From NCBI RefSeq assembly GCF_028765545.1, contig NZ_JARACP010000015.1, positions 25,615 to 89,614 of the forward strand: 64,000 nt of DNA, given 5' to 3'. Below are positions 39,432 through 48,809 of the stretch, one piece after another; the first letter of the stretch is position 1, and every line of letters begins with the position of its first letter. The notes beneath the pieces were generated by a model that saw nothing but the letters and a program-made list of their open reading frames with translations, ran no database searches and had not been told where the DNA came from. The stretch is from Aliivibrio sp. S4MY1. GTDB lineage: Bacteria; Pseudomonadota; Gammaproteobacteria; Enterobacterales; Vibrionaceae. The position numbers and the translations under genes were made by a program.

Positions 39432-40052
39432 GCCCATATTGTTCAAAAGCCTAAAAAAATAACTTTTCTATGACAAAACTGGTTGTTTGGTCGCGTGTTT
39501 AGGTGTGTTTTTATCTGTTGGTATTATGGTTTTTTGTGTGTTTTAAATGTAAATTCAATATAACTATCTGATTTGTATGGTTAATATCGTATTTTTTATG
39601 GTTTGTTTATTGAGCATCTATTTTTGTTCTTATTTCTTAGCTTATCTTCTTGATGCTGTCCTACCTCTTGTTTTCTGTTTTTTGTAGAGCCTATAATGTG
39701 GGGTTATTATTGATATTGATATTACTAACCTATTTGAGTGTGATAATTTTGATTAAACCTACTTTTACGGCGAGGTGTTTTTTTCATCATTAATTTTGGT
39801 ATTATAACTTCAATCTATATAACTTATTGTTATTAATGGGTAAGTTGTTTTTTTTTACCTTTTTTAACTGTTGCCTAATTAAGCATTATTTAGCTTAGTT
39901 GGCATTTTGATGATTTGAGTCTATGTATGAGAGAGATAAGCTCTTATAGTAAAGTAACATTGTAGTTCAGCAGGGAGGGGGAAAGAGGTAAATGGTAGTC
40001 TTTTTCTGTTTTTGCTATTCTATTATTTGCATTTAACGTATTAAGGTTAATC
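39432..40052. other. AT-rich gap upstream of yecH
   Basis: About 620 bp, strongly T-rich on the plus strand. Just before yecH there is a purine-rich tract (CAGGGAGGGGGAAAGAGG) ahead of a 14-codon frame (39992-40036). One hydrophobic frame (from 39576) lacks a ribosome binding site and was rejected. No gene or RNA is recognised. Confidence 0.5.
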
Positions 40053-40295
40053 ATGAAACAAGATATTCACGGTCATACGGTACTCAACCTTTTATTGAAT
40101 GCCGAAGCGCCGCTTTCTCGTTCGCAGTTAGAAGGGATGATTGAAAGTGATTTTGGTGGTGAGGTATGTTTTCATACGTGCAGTCAGCAAGGCCTAACAT
40201 TAACTGAGTTGCTTGATTTTCTTTTATCTAAAAAGAAAGTTGTAGAGTTGGAGTCTGGGTTAACGGTGAATCCTGAACGTATTTGTCATCACTAA
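40053..40295 (+). CDS. yecH: YecH-family protein (DUF2492)
   Basis: An 80-residue protein beginning MKQDIHGHTVLNLLL, with HGH and later FHTCSQQGLTLTELLDFL and a C-terminal PERICHH. The His and Cys positions match the DUF2492 family (E. coli YecH), described as a putative metal-binding protein. Function unknown. It is a single gene followed by a terminator. Confidence 0.85.
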   Translation: MKQDIHGHTVLNLLLNAEAPLSRSQLEGMIESDFGGEVCFHTCSQQGLTLTELLDFLLSKKKVVELESGLTVNPERICHH

Positions 40296-40322
40296 AGGCA
40301 ACAAGCTTTAGTACATGAAAAC

Positions 40323-40352
40323 AAAAAGGTCGCATATAAATGCGACCTTTTT
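40323..40352. terminator. Terminator after yecH
   Basis: AAAAAGGTCGCAT (40323-40335) pairs with ATGCGACCTTTTT (40340-40352). It is symmetric enough to serve yhgN from the other side. Confidence 0.85.
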
Positions 40353-40370
40353 TATAAGTAAATAGCATCT

Positions 40371-40964
40371 CTAGATGTGAGTAAAATAGCTTGTAATGCC
40401 ATCTAAGAACATTTGTACTGAAATCATAAGTAATAGCATACCCATAAGTCTTTCAATGGCTGCGAGACCTTTTTCACCGACAATGCGTTGGAATAGCTCT
40501 GAGAACATTAAAATAACGGTAGTTAAGGACCAAGCGCCTAATAATGCCAAGCTCCAATCAAGCATGCGATCAGGTTCTTGATGAGCAAGTAATAATAATG
40601 TGGCTAGGATTGATGGCCCTGCAATCATAGGAATGGCTAATGGTACAATTAATGGTTCATCCCCCGCCCCTAAGCTAGCACCTAACCCCCCTTCCGGTGG
40701 GAAGATCATTTTTAAACCTATTAAGAATAAAATAATAGCCCCTGAAATGGATACGGCTTCTTTTTTTAAGCTTAGGAAGTTGAGGATCTGCTCTCCCATG
40801 TAGAGAAAAGACATCATGATAGCGAGAGCAATAAGAAGCTCTCGAATTAAAATAATACGTCTTCTTTTCTTTTCTACGTGCTTAAGAATAGAGGTAAAGA
40901 CAGGTAAGTTACCCATTGGATCCATGATCAGAAAAAGCATGACGGCTGCGGAAAGAGTTTCCAT
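40371..40964 (-). CDS. yhgN: MarC/YhgN-family inner-membrane protein
   Basis: A 197-residue polytopic protein with about six membrane segments. The family motif MDPMGNLPVF is at the N-terminus and IPMIAGPSILAT in the middle. It matches E. coli YhgN in length and sequence. MarC family members were once tied to antibiotic resistance; the substrate is unknown. The gene is alone on its strand. Confidence 0.88.
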   Translation of the reverse strand: METLSAAVMLFLIMDPMGNLPVFTSILKHVEKKRRRIILIRELLIALAIMMSFLYMGEQILNFLSLKKEAVSISGAIILFLIGLKMIFPPEGGLGASLGAGDEPLIVPLAIPMIAGPSILATLLLLAHQEPDRMLDWSLALLGAWSLTTVILMFSELFQRIVGEKGLAAIERLMGMLLLMISVQMFLDGITSYFTHI

Positions 40965-41060
40965 AAATGAGTACCAAAATTTAAATCATAAAAAGTAGGG
41001 AAAGATCATAACATATATATTTATTTGAGACGGGGAAGAAGCGTGACATTAATGCGTAAA

Positions 41061-41083
41061 AAAGGAGCAACATGTGCTCCTTT
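41061..41083 (-). terminator. Terminator after the DUF1145 gene
   Basis: AAAGGAGCA (41061-41069) pairs with TGCTCCTTT (41075-41083). On the minus strand the stem is followed by a T-run. Confidence 0.75.
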
Positions 41084-41096
41084 AATAAATGATAAA

Positions 41097-41369
41097 TTAT
41101 TTATCCATCATGTGTTTTTTTCTGATATCCAGTAAGGCAAAAACGCCGAATATCAGAATTGACCATTTCTCCCATCGGCTCATTGAGATTTTATCGCCAA
41201 ATGCGCCAATGAAAATTAGCATTTGTAAGCCGTGCATCATAAATAAAAATGCAGTCAGAATGTAAAGCGCAATCGCGCCAGTTCCTGGAAAGGGCATAAA
41301 TAAGTTAAGTAATAGCATTAGCCAAACAAACCCAATAGCGATTTTGGCTAGAATGATCAATCCTTTCAT
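41097..41369 (-). CDS. yhhL: DUF1145 family membrane protein (YhhL-like)
   Basis: A 90-residue protein with two to three hydrophobic segments and the family motif MPFPGTGAIAL. It follows rsmD directly on the same strand, as yhhL does in E. coli. Function unknown. Confidence 0.85.
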   Translation of the reverse strand: MKGLIILAKIAIGFVWLMLLLNLFMPFPGTGAIALYILTAFLFMMHGLQMLIFIGAFGDKISMSRWEKWSILIFGVFALLDIRKKHMMDK

Positions 41370-41972
41370 CTATTCTTCTCTCTCATACAATTTAAAGGTA
41401 ACTTGCCCTGCGGTTTTATCACGATGTAAATGCCAATGAGCTGGAACCAGCAAGGCACTGAGTTCTTTTTCTGCTTCAATATATATCATGGAGTTTTTCG
41501 CTAACCATCCATTATTTTCTAATTTTGTTAACGTTGCTTCTAATAAATCTTTTCTAAAAGGAGGATCGATAAAAATCACATCAAAGGGTGTTGCAGTTTT
41601 ATCTAAAAAAGTGAGAGCATCGGTATGATGAATCTCGATATTATCGGCTTTTAAACTTTCCGCGTTCTGTTTTAATTGGGAGTAAGCTTGTTTATTTAGT
41701 TCAAGCATGACTACGGATTCTGCACCACGAGAAGCGGCTTCAAAGCCTAAACCGCCACTGCCAGAAAATAGGTCTAAACAACGAGCGCGAGGAATATCAG
41801 GAGCTAACCAATTAAAAACTGTCTCTTTTACTCGATCTGTTGTTGGTCTTAATCCTTCAGCATCATGCACAGGAAGTTTGCGTCCACGCCAGCGTCCGCT
41901 GATAATACGAATGCTTCCAGAGCGACCATTTGTGCCAGAAGTGCGAGATGAGTGTTGTTTACGTTTAAGCAT
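41370..41972 (-). CDS. rsmD: 16S rRNA (guanine966-N2)-methyltransferase
   Basis: A 200-residue SAM-dependent methyltransferase modifying G966 of 16S rRNA. It shows the N-terminal RIISGRWRGRKLPV, the SAM motif LDLFSGSGGLGFEA near 65, and the catalytic FIDPPF near 135. It is divergent from ftsY, the conserved arrangement in gamma-proteobacteria, and is followed without a gap by the DUF1145 gene. Confidence 0.96.
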   Translation of the reverse strand: MLKRKQHSSRTSGTNGRSGSIRIISGRWRGRKLPVHDAEGLRPTTDRVKETVFNWLAPDIPRARCLDLFSGSGGLGFEAASRGAESVVMLELNKQAYSQLKQNAESLKADNIEIHHTDALTFLDKTATPFDVIFIDPPFRKDLLEATLTKLENNGWLAKNSMIYIEAEKELSALLVPAHWHLHRDKTAGQVTFKLYEREE

Positions 41973-42042
41973 AGATATTGTGACCGCTCAGAAAGTGATA
42001 GTATACGAGAAAATTGTACCAATTTAATTCTAGGATTTCCCA

Positions 42043-43311
42043 ATGACAGGCAAAAAGAAACGCGGATTATTGTCTTGGTTAGGTTTTGGTGATGAAGAAA
42101 AAGCCGAACAACCAACAGTAGAACAACAATCAGCAGAAGAAGGCACTGATACTTTATCTCAAACACCGTCTCAAGAAGACAGTATTGTTGAGAGTGTAGT
42201 GGAAGACGCACAACTTGAACAGTCTAAAGAGACTGAAGTGCTTTCAGTTGAAGAAAATAAAGAAGAAAACAAAGCTTCAGTTGAAGAAAGCGAAAAGAGT
42301 GCAATAGAGCCACTCATCGCAGAAATAGAATCGGTAAACCCAGAGTCTGCAGCTGAAGTGACCGTGGAAGAAGTTCAAGAAAAACCAACAGAAAGTTTCT
42401 TTGCTCGTTTAAAGCGTAGCTTACAACGTACAAAAGAGAATATTGGTGCGGGTTTCTTTGGGTTATTCAGCGGTAAAAAAATAGATGAAGAGCTGTTTGA
42501 AGAATTAGAAGAACAACTACTGATTGCTGATGTAGGAATGGATACAACAGTTAAGATCATTGACAGTTTAACTGAGAAAGCCAGTAAGCGAGACCTGAAA
42601 GATGGTGAAGCACTATATGGCTTATTAAAAGAAGAAATGTCAGAAATTCTAGCGAAAGTGGAACAACCGTTAGAAATTAATGAGAAAAATATGCCACACG
42701 TTATTTTAATGGTGGGTGTAAATGGTGTTGGTAAAACAACGACCATTGGTAAGTTAGCAAAACAGTTCCAAAGTGAAGGTAAGTCAGTGATTTTAGCCGC
42801 TGGTGATACGTTCCGTGCTGCGGCGGTTGAACAACTTCAAGTATGGGGCCAACGTAACGATGTGCCTGTAATTGCACAACACACTGGAGCGGATAGTGCG
42901 TCAGTGATTTATGATGCGATTGAAGCAGCAAAAGCTCGTAAAGTGGATGTGGTGATTGCTGATACTGCTGGTCGCCTCCAAAATAAGAGCAATTTAATGG
43001 AAGAATTGCGTAAAATTGTACGAGTAATGCAGAAGATAGACCCAACAGCACCACATGAAGTGATGTTAACGCTTGATGCTGGTACTGGGCAAAATGCCAT
43101 TAGCCAAGCAAAACTATTCAGCGATGTTGCCCCAGTAACGGGGATTACATTGACGAAATTAGATGGCACAGCAAAAGGTGGGGTTATCTTCTCTATTGCC
43201 GACCAATTTCAAATCCCAATTCGTTATATTGGTGTTGGTGAAGGAATTGATGATTTACGTCCATTTGTGGCGCAAGATTTTATTGATGCATTATTTAGTC
43301 GTGAGGAATAA
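42043..43311 (+). CDS. ftsY: Signal recognition particle receptor FtsY
   Basis: A 422-residue SRP receptor GTPase that targets nascent membrane proteins. A long acidic A-domain (about 15-125, rich in Glu) is followed by the N and G domains. The P-loop is GVNGVGKTTTIGK near 225, with DTFRAAA, DTAGR and TKLDGTAKGG after it. It heads ftsY-ftsE-ftsX. The start follows AGGATTTCCC upstream. Confidence 0.97.
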   Translation: MTGKKKRGLLSWLGFGDEEKAEQPTVEQQSAEEGTDTLSQTPSQEDSIVESVVEDAQLEQSKETEVLSVEENKEENKASVEESEKSAIEPLIAEIESVNPESAAEVTVEEVQEKPTESFFARLKRSLQRTKENIGAGFFGLFSGKKIDEELFEELEEQLLIADVGMDTTVKIIDSLTEKASKRDLKDGEALYGLLKEEMSEILAKVEQPLEINEKNMPHVILMVGVNGVGKTTTIGKLAKQFQSEGKSVILAAGDTFRAAAVEQLQVWGQRNDVPVIAQHTGADSASVIYDAIEAAKARKVDVVIADTAGRLQNKSNLMEELRKIVRVMQKIDPTAPHEVMLTLDAGTGQNAISQAKLFSDVAPVTGITLTKLDGTAKGGVIFSIADQFQIPIRYIGVGEGIDDLRPFVAQDFIDALFSREE

Positions 43312-43314
43312 CGC

Positions 43315-43983
43315 GTGATTCGATTTCAGCAAGTGTCGAAAGCCTACCGTGGCGGTCGTCCAGCATTACAAAAAGTAAACTTTCATCTTAATCGAGGTGA
43401 AATGGCTTTTTTAAGTGGTCATTCTGGTGCGGGTAAAAGTACCTTGCTGAAATTGATCTGTGCTATTGAGCGTCCAAGTGATGGTAAAATTTTATTTAAT
43501 GGTCATGACATTACTAAAATTTCAAATCAAGACATTCCTTTTTTACGTCGTAATATTGGTATTGTATTCCAAGACCATAAATTATTGATGAATAGAACGA
43601 TCTTTGACAACGTAGCATTACCAATGCGAGTGGAGTCAGTGCGTGAAAATGACATTAAACGCCGAGTTTCTGCTGCGTTGGATAAAACAGGCCTGTTAGA
43701 TAAAGCCAAAAGTTACCCGATGCAATTATCGGGTGGTGAGCAGCAACGCGTAGGTATCGCTAGAGCCGTGGTAAATAAACCAATGCTACTTTTGGCAGAT
43801 GAGCCAACAGGTAATTTAGATCCTCAGTTGTCTCGTCAAGTATTTAACTTGTTTGCAGAGTTTAACCGTGTTGGTGTTAGCGTATTAATGGCATCTCACG
43901 ATTTATCTCTTATTGGTGGTAATAAATATCGTCGTTTCGATTTACATCAAGGTTGTTTGCGTGAGGTAGCAGATCATGGCTAA
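43315..43983 (+). CDS. ftsE: Cell division ABC ATPase FtsE
   Basis: A 222-residue ATPase that, with FtsX, activates septal peptidoglycan hydrolases through EnvC. Walker A GHSGAGKST is near 36, signature LSGGEQQRVGIARA near 138, and Walker B LLLADEPTGNLD near 160. It starts with GTG, three bases after the ftsY stop. The gene overlaps ftsX by eight bases. Confidence 0.96.
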   Translation: MIRFQQVSKAYRGGRPALQKVNFHLNRGEMAFLSGHSGAGKSTLLKLICAIERPSDGKILFNGHDITKISNQDIPFLRRNIGIVFQDHKLLMNRTIFDNVALPMRVESVRENDIKRRVSAALDKTGLLDKAKSYPMQLSGGEQQRVGIARAVVNKPMLLLADEPTGNLDPQLSRQVFNLFAEFNRVGVSVLMASHDLSLIGGNKYRRFDLHQGCLREVADHG

Positions 43984-44929
43984 ACATAAACCTAAAAACA
44001 CCCAAGGAGCATCTAATGATGGTTTTTGGGCGACACATAAAAAACAAGCTAAACTTTCTTTTCAAGAGTTATTACGTCGCCCTTTAGGTAATTTATTAAC
44101 GCTTGCTGTGATAGCAATGTCATTGACGTTACCATCTAGCATGTATTTAGTCGGTAAAAACTTAACGATCGTCGCTTCTAAATGGCAAGCGCCTTCACAA
44201 GTCAGTTTGTATCTACAACAAGAAGTTGCTGAGTCTAAAGTTCAAGATTTAAAAAGTGAGCTTGAAGGCTGGAAAGAAGTTGAGGCGGTTAACTACATCT
44301 CTCCACAAGAAGGGTTAAAAGAACTCAGTGAGCAATCTGGCTTTGAGCAAGCTCTTACTTTACTTGATAGCAATCCACTCCCTGCAGTGTTAATTGTCTC
44401 TCCTAAGAGTGACTGGCAAGATAAGGATAAAGTAAATCAATTGGTGAATCGTCTTAAGCAACAGTCGTACGTGAATGAAGTACGTTTAGATGATGATTGG
44501 CTGGTTCGATTAGAGGCGATTAAGCATGTCGCAGTTGTCGTTGCAACAACACTCGCTATCCTTATGTTTGTTGCTGTTTTCTTGATTGTGGGTAATACAC
44601 TACGCTTTAATGTATTAGAGCAGAAAGATGAAATCCAAGTAATGAAATTGGTTGGTGCTACCAATACCTTTATCTTACGCCCATATTTATATACCGGCAT
44701 GTGGTTTGGATTATTGGGCGGATTTATTGCTTGGCTATTTACTGCCATCATTACCGTTACGCTGAATGGTGCTGTAGATAATGTCGCGGTATTATATGAA
44801 AGCGTATTTAGATTAGTTGGACTGACATGGGATGAAAGTTTGTTATTACTGATGTTATCGTCCTTTTTAGGTTTATTTGCTGCGCGTATTTCAGTATTAC
44901 GTCATTTAAAAGAAATTGAGCCGGTATAG
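43976..44929 (+). CDS. ftsX: Cell division protein FtsX
   Basis: A 317-residue permease-like protein with four membrane segments and a periplasmic domain (about 60-160) that contacts EnvC. The first segment (LLTLAVIAMSLTLPSSMY) is near residue 40. C-terminal segments lie at about 180-210, 238-262 and 285-305. It overlaps ftsE, so its translation is coupled. Confidence 0.96.
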   Translation: MAKHKPKNTQGASNDGFWATHKKQAKLSFQELLRRPLGNLLTLAVIAMSLTLPSSMYLVGKNLTIVASKWQAPSQVSLYLQQEVAESKVQDLKSELEGWKEVEAVNYISPQEGLKELSEQSGFEQALTLLDSNPLPAVLIVSPKSDWQDKDKVNQLVNRLKQQSYVNEVRLDDDWLVRLEAIKHVAVVVATTLAILMFVAVFLIVGNTLRFNVLEQKDEIQVMKLVGATNTFILRPYLYTGMWFGLLGGFIAWLFTAIITVTLNGAVDNVAVLYESVFRLVGLTWDESLLLLMLSSFLGLFAARISVLRHLKEIEPV

Positions 44930-44983
44930 CGTTTATATGTACAAATAGCCTAGAACGATCATTTATCTGATCACGATCTTATG

Positions 44984-45018
44984 AAACCGTTAATTCCTTG
45001 AATTAGCGGTTTTTTTGT
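44984..45018 (+). terminator. Terminator after ftsX
   Basis: AAACCGTTAATT (44984-44995) pairs with AATTAGCGGTTT (45001-45012) with one G-U pair, followed by a run of T. Confidence 0.85.
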
Positions 45019-45068
45019 GTTTTTTTTGTTAAAAAGTGAACTTAGTTAACAGAAGTGAGTCCATAAAG

Positions 45069-45077
45069 TGTGGATAA
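45069..45077 (-). promoter_or_regulatory. DnaA box upstream of rpoH
   Basis: TGTGGATAA, the reverse complement of the consensus TTATCCACA, lies about 90 bp before rpoH. In E. coli DnaA binds near rpoH promoters and represses them. The exact match in the same place suggests the same link. Confidence 0.55.
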
Positions 45078-45166
45078 TTCTCCGCCTTTCACTTGCAGTC
45101 TGCTCATTTTAAGTACATTATTGCAAGGTTAAGTTAAGTAATACCAAGAAATAAATGGGGATTTGA

Positions 45167-46027
45167 ATGTCGAAAGAGATGTATTCAATGGCAGCCGTTT
45201 CACAAGATAGCATTGATAGCTATCTGCGTTCTGTTAATAGTTATCCGATGCTAACAGTGACAGAAGAGCGTGAACTGGCCGAGCGTTTACACTACAAAGA
45301 AGAAATAGAAGCAGCGAAAGAGCTTATTTTATCTCATCTTCGTTTCGTCGTGCATGTTGCTCGTGGTTATTCTGGTTATGGCTTGCCTTTAGCGGATCTT
45401 ATCCAAGAAGGTAATGTCGGTCTTATGAAAGCAGTAAAACGTTTCAACCCTGAAGTGGGTGTTCGTTTGGTTTCCTTTGCTGTGCATTGGATTAAAGCTG
45501 AAATTCATGAATACGTACTAAGAAACTGGCGTATTGTGAAAGTAGCAACGACTAAAGCGCAGCGTAAACTGTTTTTTAACTTAAGAAAGAATAAAAAACG
45601 CCTTGGCTGGTTTAATAACGGTGAAGTTGAAGCGGTTGCAAAAGATCTTGGAGTATCTCCTTCTGAAGTGAGAGAAATGGAGTCTCGACTTGCTGCGCAA
45701 GATTCAACGTTTGAAGCACCAACAGAAGATGATGACCGTGATATGGCTTTCACGGCACCTGTTTATTACTTAGAAGATAAACAATCTGACGTGGCTTATT
45801 CTTTAGAAGAAGATAATTGGGAAGATTACACCAATAATCGTTTAGCAAATGCCATTGCAACATTAGACGATCGTAGTCAACATATCGTGCAATCTCGTTG
45901 GTTAGCTGATGAGAAAGTGACATTACAAGAATTGGCTGATACTTACCAAGTTTCTGCTGAACGTATCCGTCAACTTGAAAAAAATGCGATGAAAAAACTA
46001 AAAGACGCGGTTGGTGATGTTCTTTAG
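45167..46027 (+). CDS. rpoH: RNA polymerase heat-shock sigma factor (sigma-32)
   Basis: A 286-residue sigma factor for heat-shock genes. Region 2 motifs include [14 protein letters not shown], and the RpoH box [10 protein letters not shown] near 130 sets it apart from other sigmas. Region 4 ends with [16 protein letters not shown]. The start follows a GGGG-type ribosome binding site. In E. coli the mRNA forms a thermosensor in its 5' part; I cannot judge that fold here. Confidence 0.97.
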   Translation: MSKEMYSMAAVSQDSIDSYLRSVNSYPMLTVTEERELAERLHYKEEIEAAKELILSHLRFVVHVARGYSGYGLPLADLIQEGNVGLMKAVKRFNPEVGVRLVSFAVHWIKAEIHEYVLRNWRIVKVATTKAQRKLFFNLRKNKKRLGWFNNGEVEAVAKDLGVSPSEVREMESRLAAQDSTFEAPTEDDDRDMAFTAPVYYLEDKQSDVAYSLEEDNWEDYTNNRLANAIATLDDRSQHIVQSRWLADEKVTLQELADTYQVSAERIRQLEKNAMKKLKDAVGDVL

Positions 46028-46056
46028 TTAATAAGCATAGAATAAGAATCAAATAG

Positions 46057-46087
46057 AAGGCTGATCTCTTTGGGGAGCAGCCTTTTT
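46057..46087 (+). terminator. Terminator after rpoH
   Basis: AAGGCTG (46057-46063) pairs with CAGCCTT (46078-46084), extended by TCTC/GGGA, and is followed by T residues. Confidence 0.8.
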
Positions 46088-46469
46088 TGTTTTTAGCCCC
46101 TGTTCATTTGAGCTGTTTTTATAGTTTAAGTTGATTATTTATCTTGTGTATAACTAGGGAGTTAGCTGTTTAGATCTTGCAATATGGTTTAGAAAGCGAG
46201 ATAAAATAAAGGATTAAGTTAAGAACTACTATCCACACATTAAAAAGGATCCTTACTACATGTAGTGGATCTATTTTATTTAAACCACTTTATCAACGCA
46301 ATCCACAAGGTTTTCCACAGGTGAGTGAAAAATGAGCAGTTTTTGTTTGGTCATAAAAATATGTGGATAATAACTTTGTGTATAAGTTGTTTTTATCCTT
46401 ACGTACTCTGTGTTTTTCTTGTGGTTAATCAGAGGTACAATAAAGAAAAAATAGAGAGTGGAAGTCAAA
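46085..46469. promoter_or_regulatory. AT-rich gap with a DnaA-box cluster between rpoH and glpE
   Basis: The gap of about 385 bp contains four sequences fitting TTWTNCACA: TGTGTATAA (46145-46153), TTTTCCACA (46311-46319), TGTGGATAA (46362-46370, perfect) and TGTGTATAA (46377-46385). Three lie within 75 bp. No gene is seen. It should also hold the glpE promoter. Confidence 0.55.
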
Positions 46470-46793
46470 ATGGAACAGTTTCAACATATCTCAGTAGTCG
46501 ATGCTCAATATAAACTACAAAATAAAGATCTTAATGCGGTGATCGTCGATATTCGAGATCCCCAATCTTTTTCCCGCTCGCACGTCGATGGCGCATTTCA
46601 TTTAACTAATGACACCATTGTTGAGTTAATGAATACAGTGGATTTTGAACAACCAGTATTAGTGATGTGTTATCACGGGCACAGCAGTCAAGGTGCTGCT
46701 CAATACTTACTAAACCAAGGTTATGATGAGGTTTATAGTGTTGATGGTGGTTTTGAAGGCTGGCATAAAGCAGGGTTACCTGTGGAGAAATAA
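46470..46793 (+). CDS. glpE: Thiosulfate sulfurtransferase GlpE
   Basis: A single-domain rhodanese of 107 residues that moves sulfane sulfur from thiosulfate to cyanide or thioredoxin. The active loop is CYHGHSSQG near residue 65, with the reactive Cys. I chose the ATG giving MEQFQHISV, the normal N-terminus; the frame begins four codons earlier. It is followed six bases later by glpG, as in E. coli. Confidence 0.93.
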   Translation: MEQFQHISVVDAQYKLQNKDLNAVIVDIRDPQSFSRSHVDGAFHLTNDTIVELMNTVDFEQPVLVMCYHGHSSQGAAQYLLNQGYDEVYSVDGGFEGWHKAGLPVEK

Positions 46794-46799
46794 AATTAT

Positions 46800-47633
46800 A
46801 TGCAGAGATTAATCGCATTATCCAATCCAAGAGCAGGGCAGGCGTTTATTGATTATATGGCATCGAGGCATATCGATATTCGTATGATGCCAGAAGGAGA
46901 TGGTCAGTTTGCGTTATGGGTGGTATCTGATGATGCTTATCTACTGGAAGTTGAGTCGGAACTTCAGGCTTTTTTAAGTGATCCTAACAATACGAAATAT
47001 CAGTCTGCCTCTTGGGATATGGCTGATACACGAACAGCAAAGTTTGCTTATGGTTCGCCAGATCTCATGAAGATGATTAAAGCAAAAGCGGGATTCTTTA
47101 CTTTATTCATCATGGCGGTTTGTATTGTTATTTTTGTACTGCAGCAGCTAGGTTGGAATAATTCGATTTTTCAAGCGTTGCATTTTCCTGCAAGTCAGGA
47201 GCAAAGCATGGAAGTATGGCGCTGGTTTTCTCATGCATTACTGCATTTTTCTGCAATGCATATCATCTTTAATTTACTGTGGTGGTGGCAGTTGGGTGGA
47301 GACATTGAGTTACGTTTGGGGCGAGCCAAGTTAGTTCAACTGTTTTTATTCTCAGCCTTATTTTCAGGATTAGGGCAGTATTGGATAGAAGGGGCAAACT
47401 TTGGTGGCTTATCAGGCGTAGTATACGCATTGCTAGGTTATTCTTGGTTTATTGGTTGGTTAGCTCCAGAGAGAGGCATTTCTGTCTCTAAACCGATTGT
47501 TGGCTTTATGTTGGCATGGATAATTCTAGGTTATGCTCAACCTTTTATGGCCATTGCGAATACGGCACACCTTGCTGGTTTGGTTACTGGCTGTGTGATA
47601 GCTGCAATAGACAGTAAGCTGAAAAACGCATAG
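46800..47633 (+). CDS. glpG: Rhomboid intramembrane serine protease GlpG
   Basis: A 277-residue protease with an N-terminal cytoplasmic domain (about 1-90) and six membrane helices. The catalytic Ser lies in GGLSGVVYAL (near 205) and the His in ANTAHLAG (near 257). The helix-one WR motif is seen as VWRWFSHALLHF. It is translated after glpE in the same operon. Confidence 0.95.
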   Translation: MQRLIALSNPRAGQAFIDYMASRHIDIRMMPEGDGQFALWVVSDDAYLLEVESELQAFLSDPNNTKYQSASWDMADTRTAKFAYGSPDLMKMIKAKAGFFTLFIMAVCIVIFVLQQLGWNNSIFQALHFPASQEQSMEVWRWFSHALLHFSAMHIIFNLLWWWQLGGDIELRLGRAKLVQLFLFSALFSGLGQYWIEGANFGGLSGVVYALLGYSWFIGWLAPERGISVSKPIVGFMLAWIILGYAQPFMAIANTAHLAGLVTGCVIAAIDSKLKNA

Positions 47634-47653
47634 AAAAGAAATAAAGAGAATAA

Positions 47654-47690
47654 AAAAATGAGCAAGACATTCGGTGCCTTGCTCATTTTT
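47654..47690. terminator. Terminator after glpG
   Basis: AAAAATGAGCAAG (47654-47666) pairs with CTTGCTCATTTTT (47678-47690) through an 11-nt loop. It lies between convergent glpG and the FliL-like gene. Confidence 0.85.
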
Positions 47691-47734
47691 ATTTTGATAT
47701 AAATATAAATTCAGGTATTACGATAACATCGCTA

Positions 47735-48145
47735 TTACTGATAAATATATTTGGTAAAGAGTAAATCTACCGCGAGTGTTTTCCCTGTCTCAGCGAGTAA
47801 GAGTTCATTGATTGCTGTTAAGCATTCTTTTCTGATCTCTTCTCTACCTGCGAGTGATTTAATTCTCTGTTCAGGCTGTTGGCCTAGTACTTCTACTAAT
47901 GCATTTCTAATCTGTGGATTGTGATGTTCTAAATTAGGCAATTCACGATTATCGGCCACTAAAATATCAACACGGATTTGAATGTACCCGAGTCTCTTTC
48001 CTGCGGTTACAAAGTTTGTTGTTAAGTCTGGAGCTAAAGTAAAGTACCCCATTTGAGGACTACCTTCTTCTTCAGCAAAAACAGTAGGGGCAAAAAGTTG
48101 GCTAATAATTAGCAGTAACCCTACAAATAATGATTTCTTTGTCAT
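47735..48145 (-). CDS. FliL-like periplasmic protein
   Basis: A 136-residue protein with an N-terminal signal sequence (about 1-24, SLFVGLLLIISQLFAPTVFA). A FliL-like domain follows, with LGYIQIRVDILVAD and the C-terminal VDLLFTKYIYQ. FliL proteins stabilise the flagellar stator, but there are no flagellar genes here, and cleavage of the signal would free it in the periplasm. It may be a paralog with another role. It is opposite to ubiC. Confidence 0.72.
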   Translation of the reverse strand: MTKKSLFVGLLLIISQLFAPTVFAEEEGSPQMGYFTLAPDLTTNFVTAGKRLGYIQIRVDILVADNRELPNLEHHNPQIRNALVEVLGQQPEQRIKSLAGREEIRKECLTAINELLLAETGKTLAVDLLFTKYIYQ

Positions 48146-48266
48146 TTTCTAATCCATTCGTCAGTCAATTTATTTTATTACTTGTTACAATAGTCGGCAG
48201 TTGTGAGAAAAAATTAACCGTTATCTCTCAATATAATCGATATATGTGAGAGATGTTATAGAGAAT

Positions 48267-48809
48267 ATGTCAGATATCAATTCTTGGTGTGCTTCTGTTC
48301 TGAAAAAAGTGCAGTGGCAAAAAGCCGATAGCTTTAAGTGTCATAACGAATGGCAGCAATATTGGTTGCTTGGGTTAGACTCATTATCTCGCCGTTTAGA
48401 GCAGCATTGCCAAGTGCTGTCTGTATCGGTTTTAGATAATACTCATATTAATCCGAGTTCATTAACTGAAGAAGAAACTAACCTTCTTAGCAAAGAGGTT
48501 TGTTTACGAAGAAAGGTGATCTTAAAGGGAGATCAGACTTCCTGGATTTATGGTCGCACGTTAATTCCACTATCATCGCTTCAAGACCAACCACACGACT
48601 TAACACGTCAAGGTCATGTACCATTAGGTATTACGGTCTTTAGCGCTAAGAGTGTCCATAGGGACAAGCTACAAGTCGCAAAAGTCATGACGGAGAAAGG
48701 GGAGTTATTTGCTCGTCGTTCTCGTTTATGGATGAATGGAAAACCAATGTTGGTTGCAGAGTTGTTTTTACCAAATGCACCTATTTACTCAAAGGAAATG
48801 GAATCATGA
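48267..48809 (+). CDS. ubiC: Chorismate lyase UbiC
   Basis: Converts chorismate to 4-hydroxybenzoate and pyruvate, the first step of ubiquinone synthesis. It has 180 residues. The conserved Arg in [10 protein letters not shown] and the C-terminal Glu in [12 protein letters not shown] fit the family. The ATG chosen has AGAGA upstream; a GTG seven codons earlier extends the frame. Its stop overlaps the ubiA start. Confidence 0.93.
   Translation: MSDINSWCASVLKKVQWQKADSFKCHNEWQQYWLLGLDSLSRRLEQHCQVLSVSVLDNTHINPSSLTEEETNLLSKEVCLRRKVILKGDQTSWIYGRTLIPLSSLQDQPHDLTRQGHVPLGITVFSAKSVHRDKLQVAKVMTEKGELFARRSRLWMNGKPMLVAELFLPNAPIYSKEMES

Noticed and set aside
39576..39689. A hydrophobic frame beginning MVNIVFFMVCLL
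   Set aside because: There is no ribosome binding site. The hydrophobic product follows from the T-rich composition of the plus strand.
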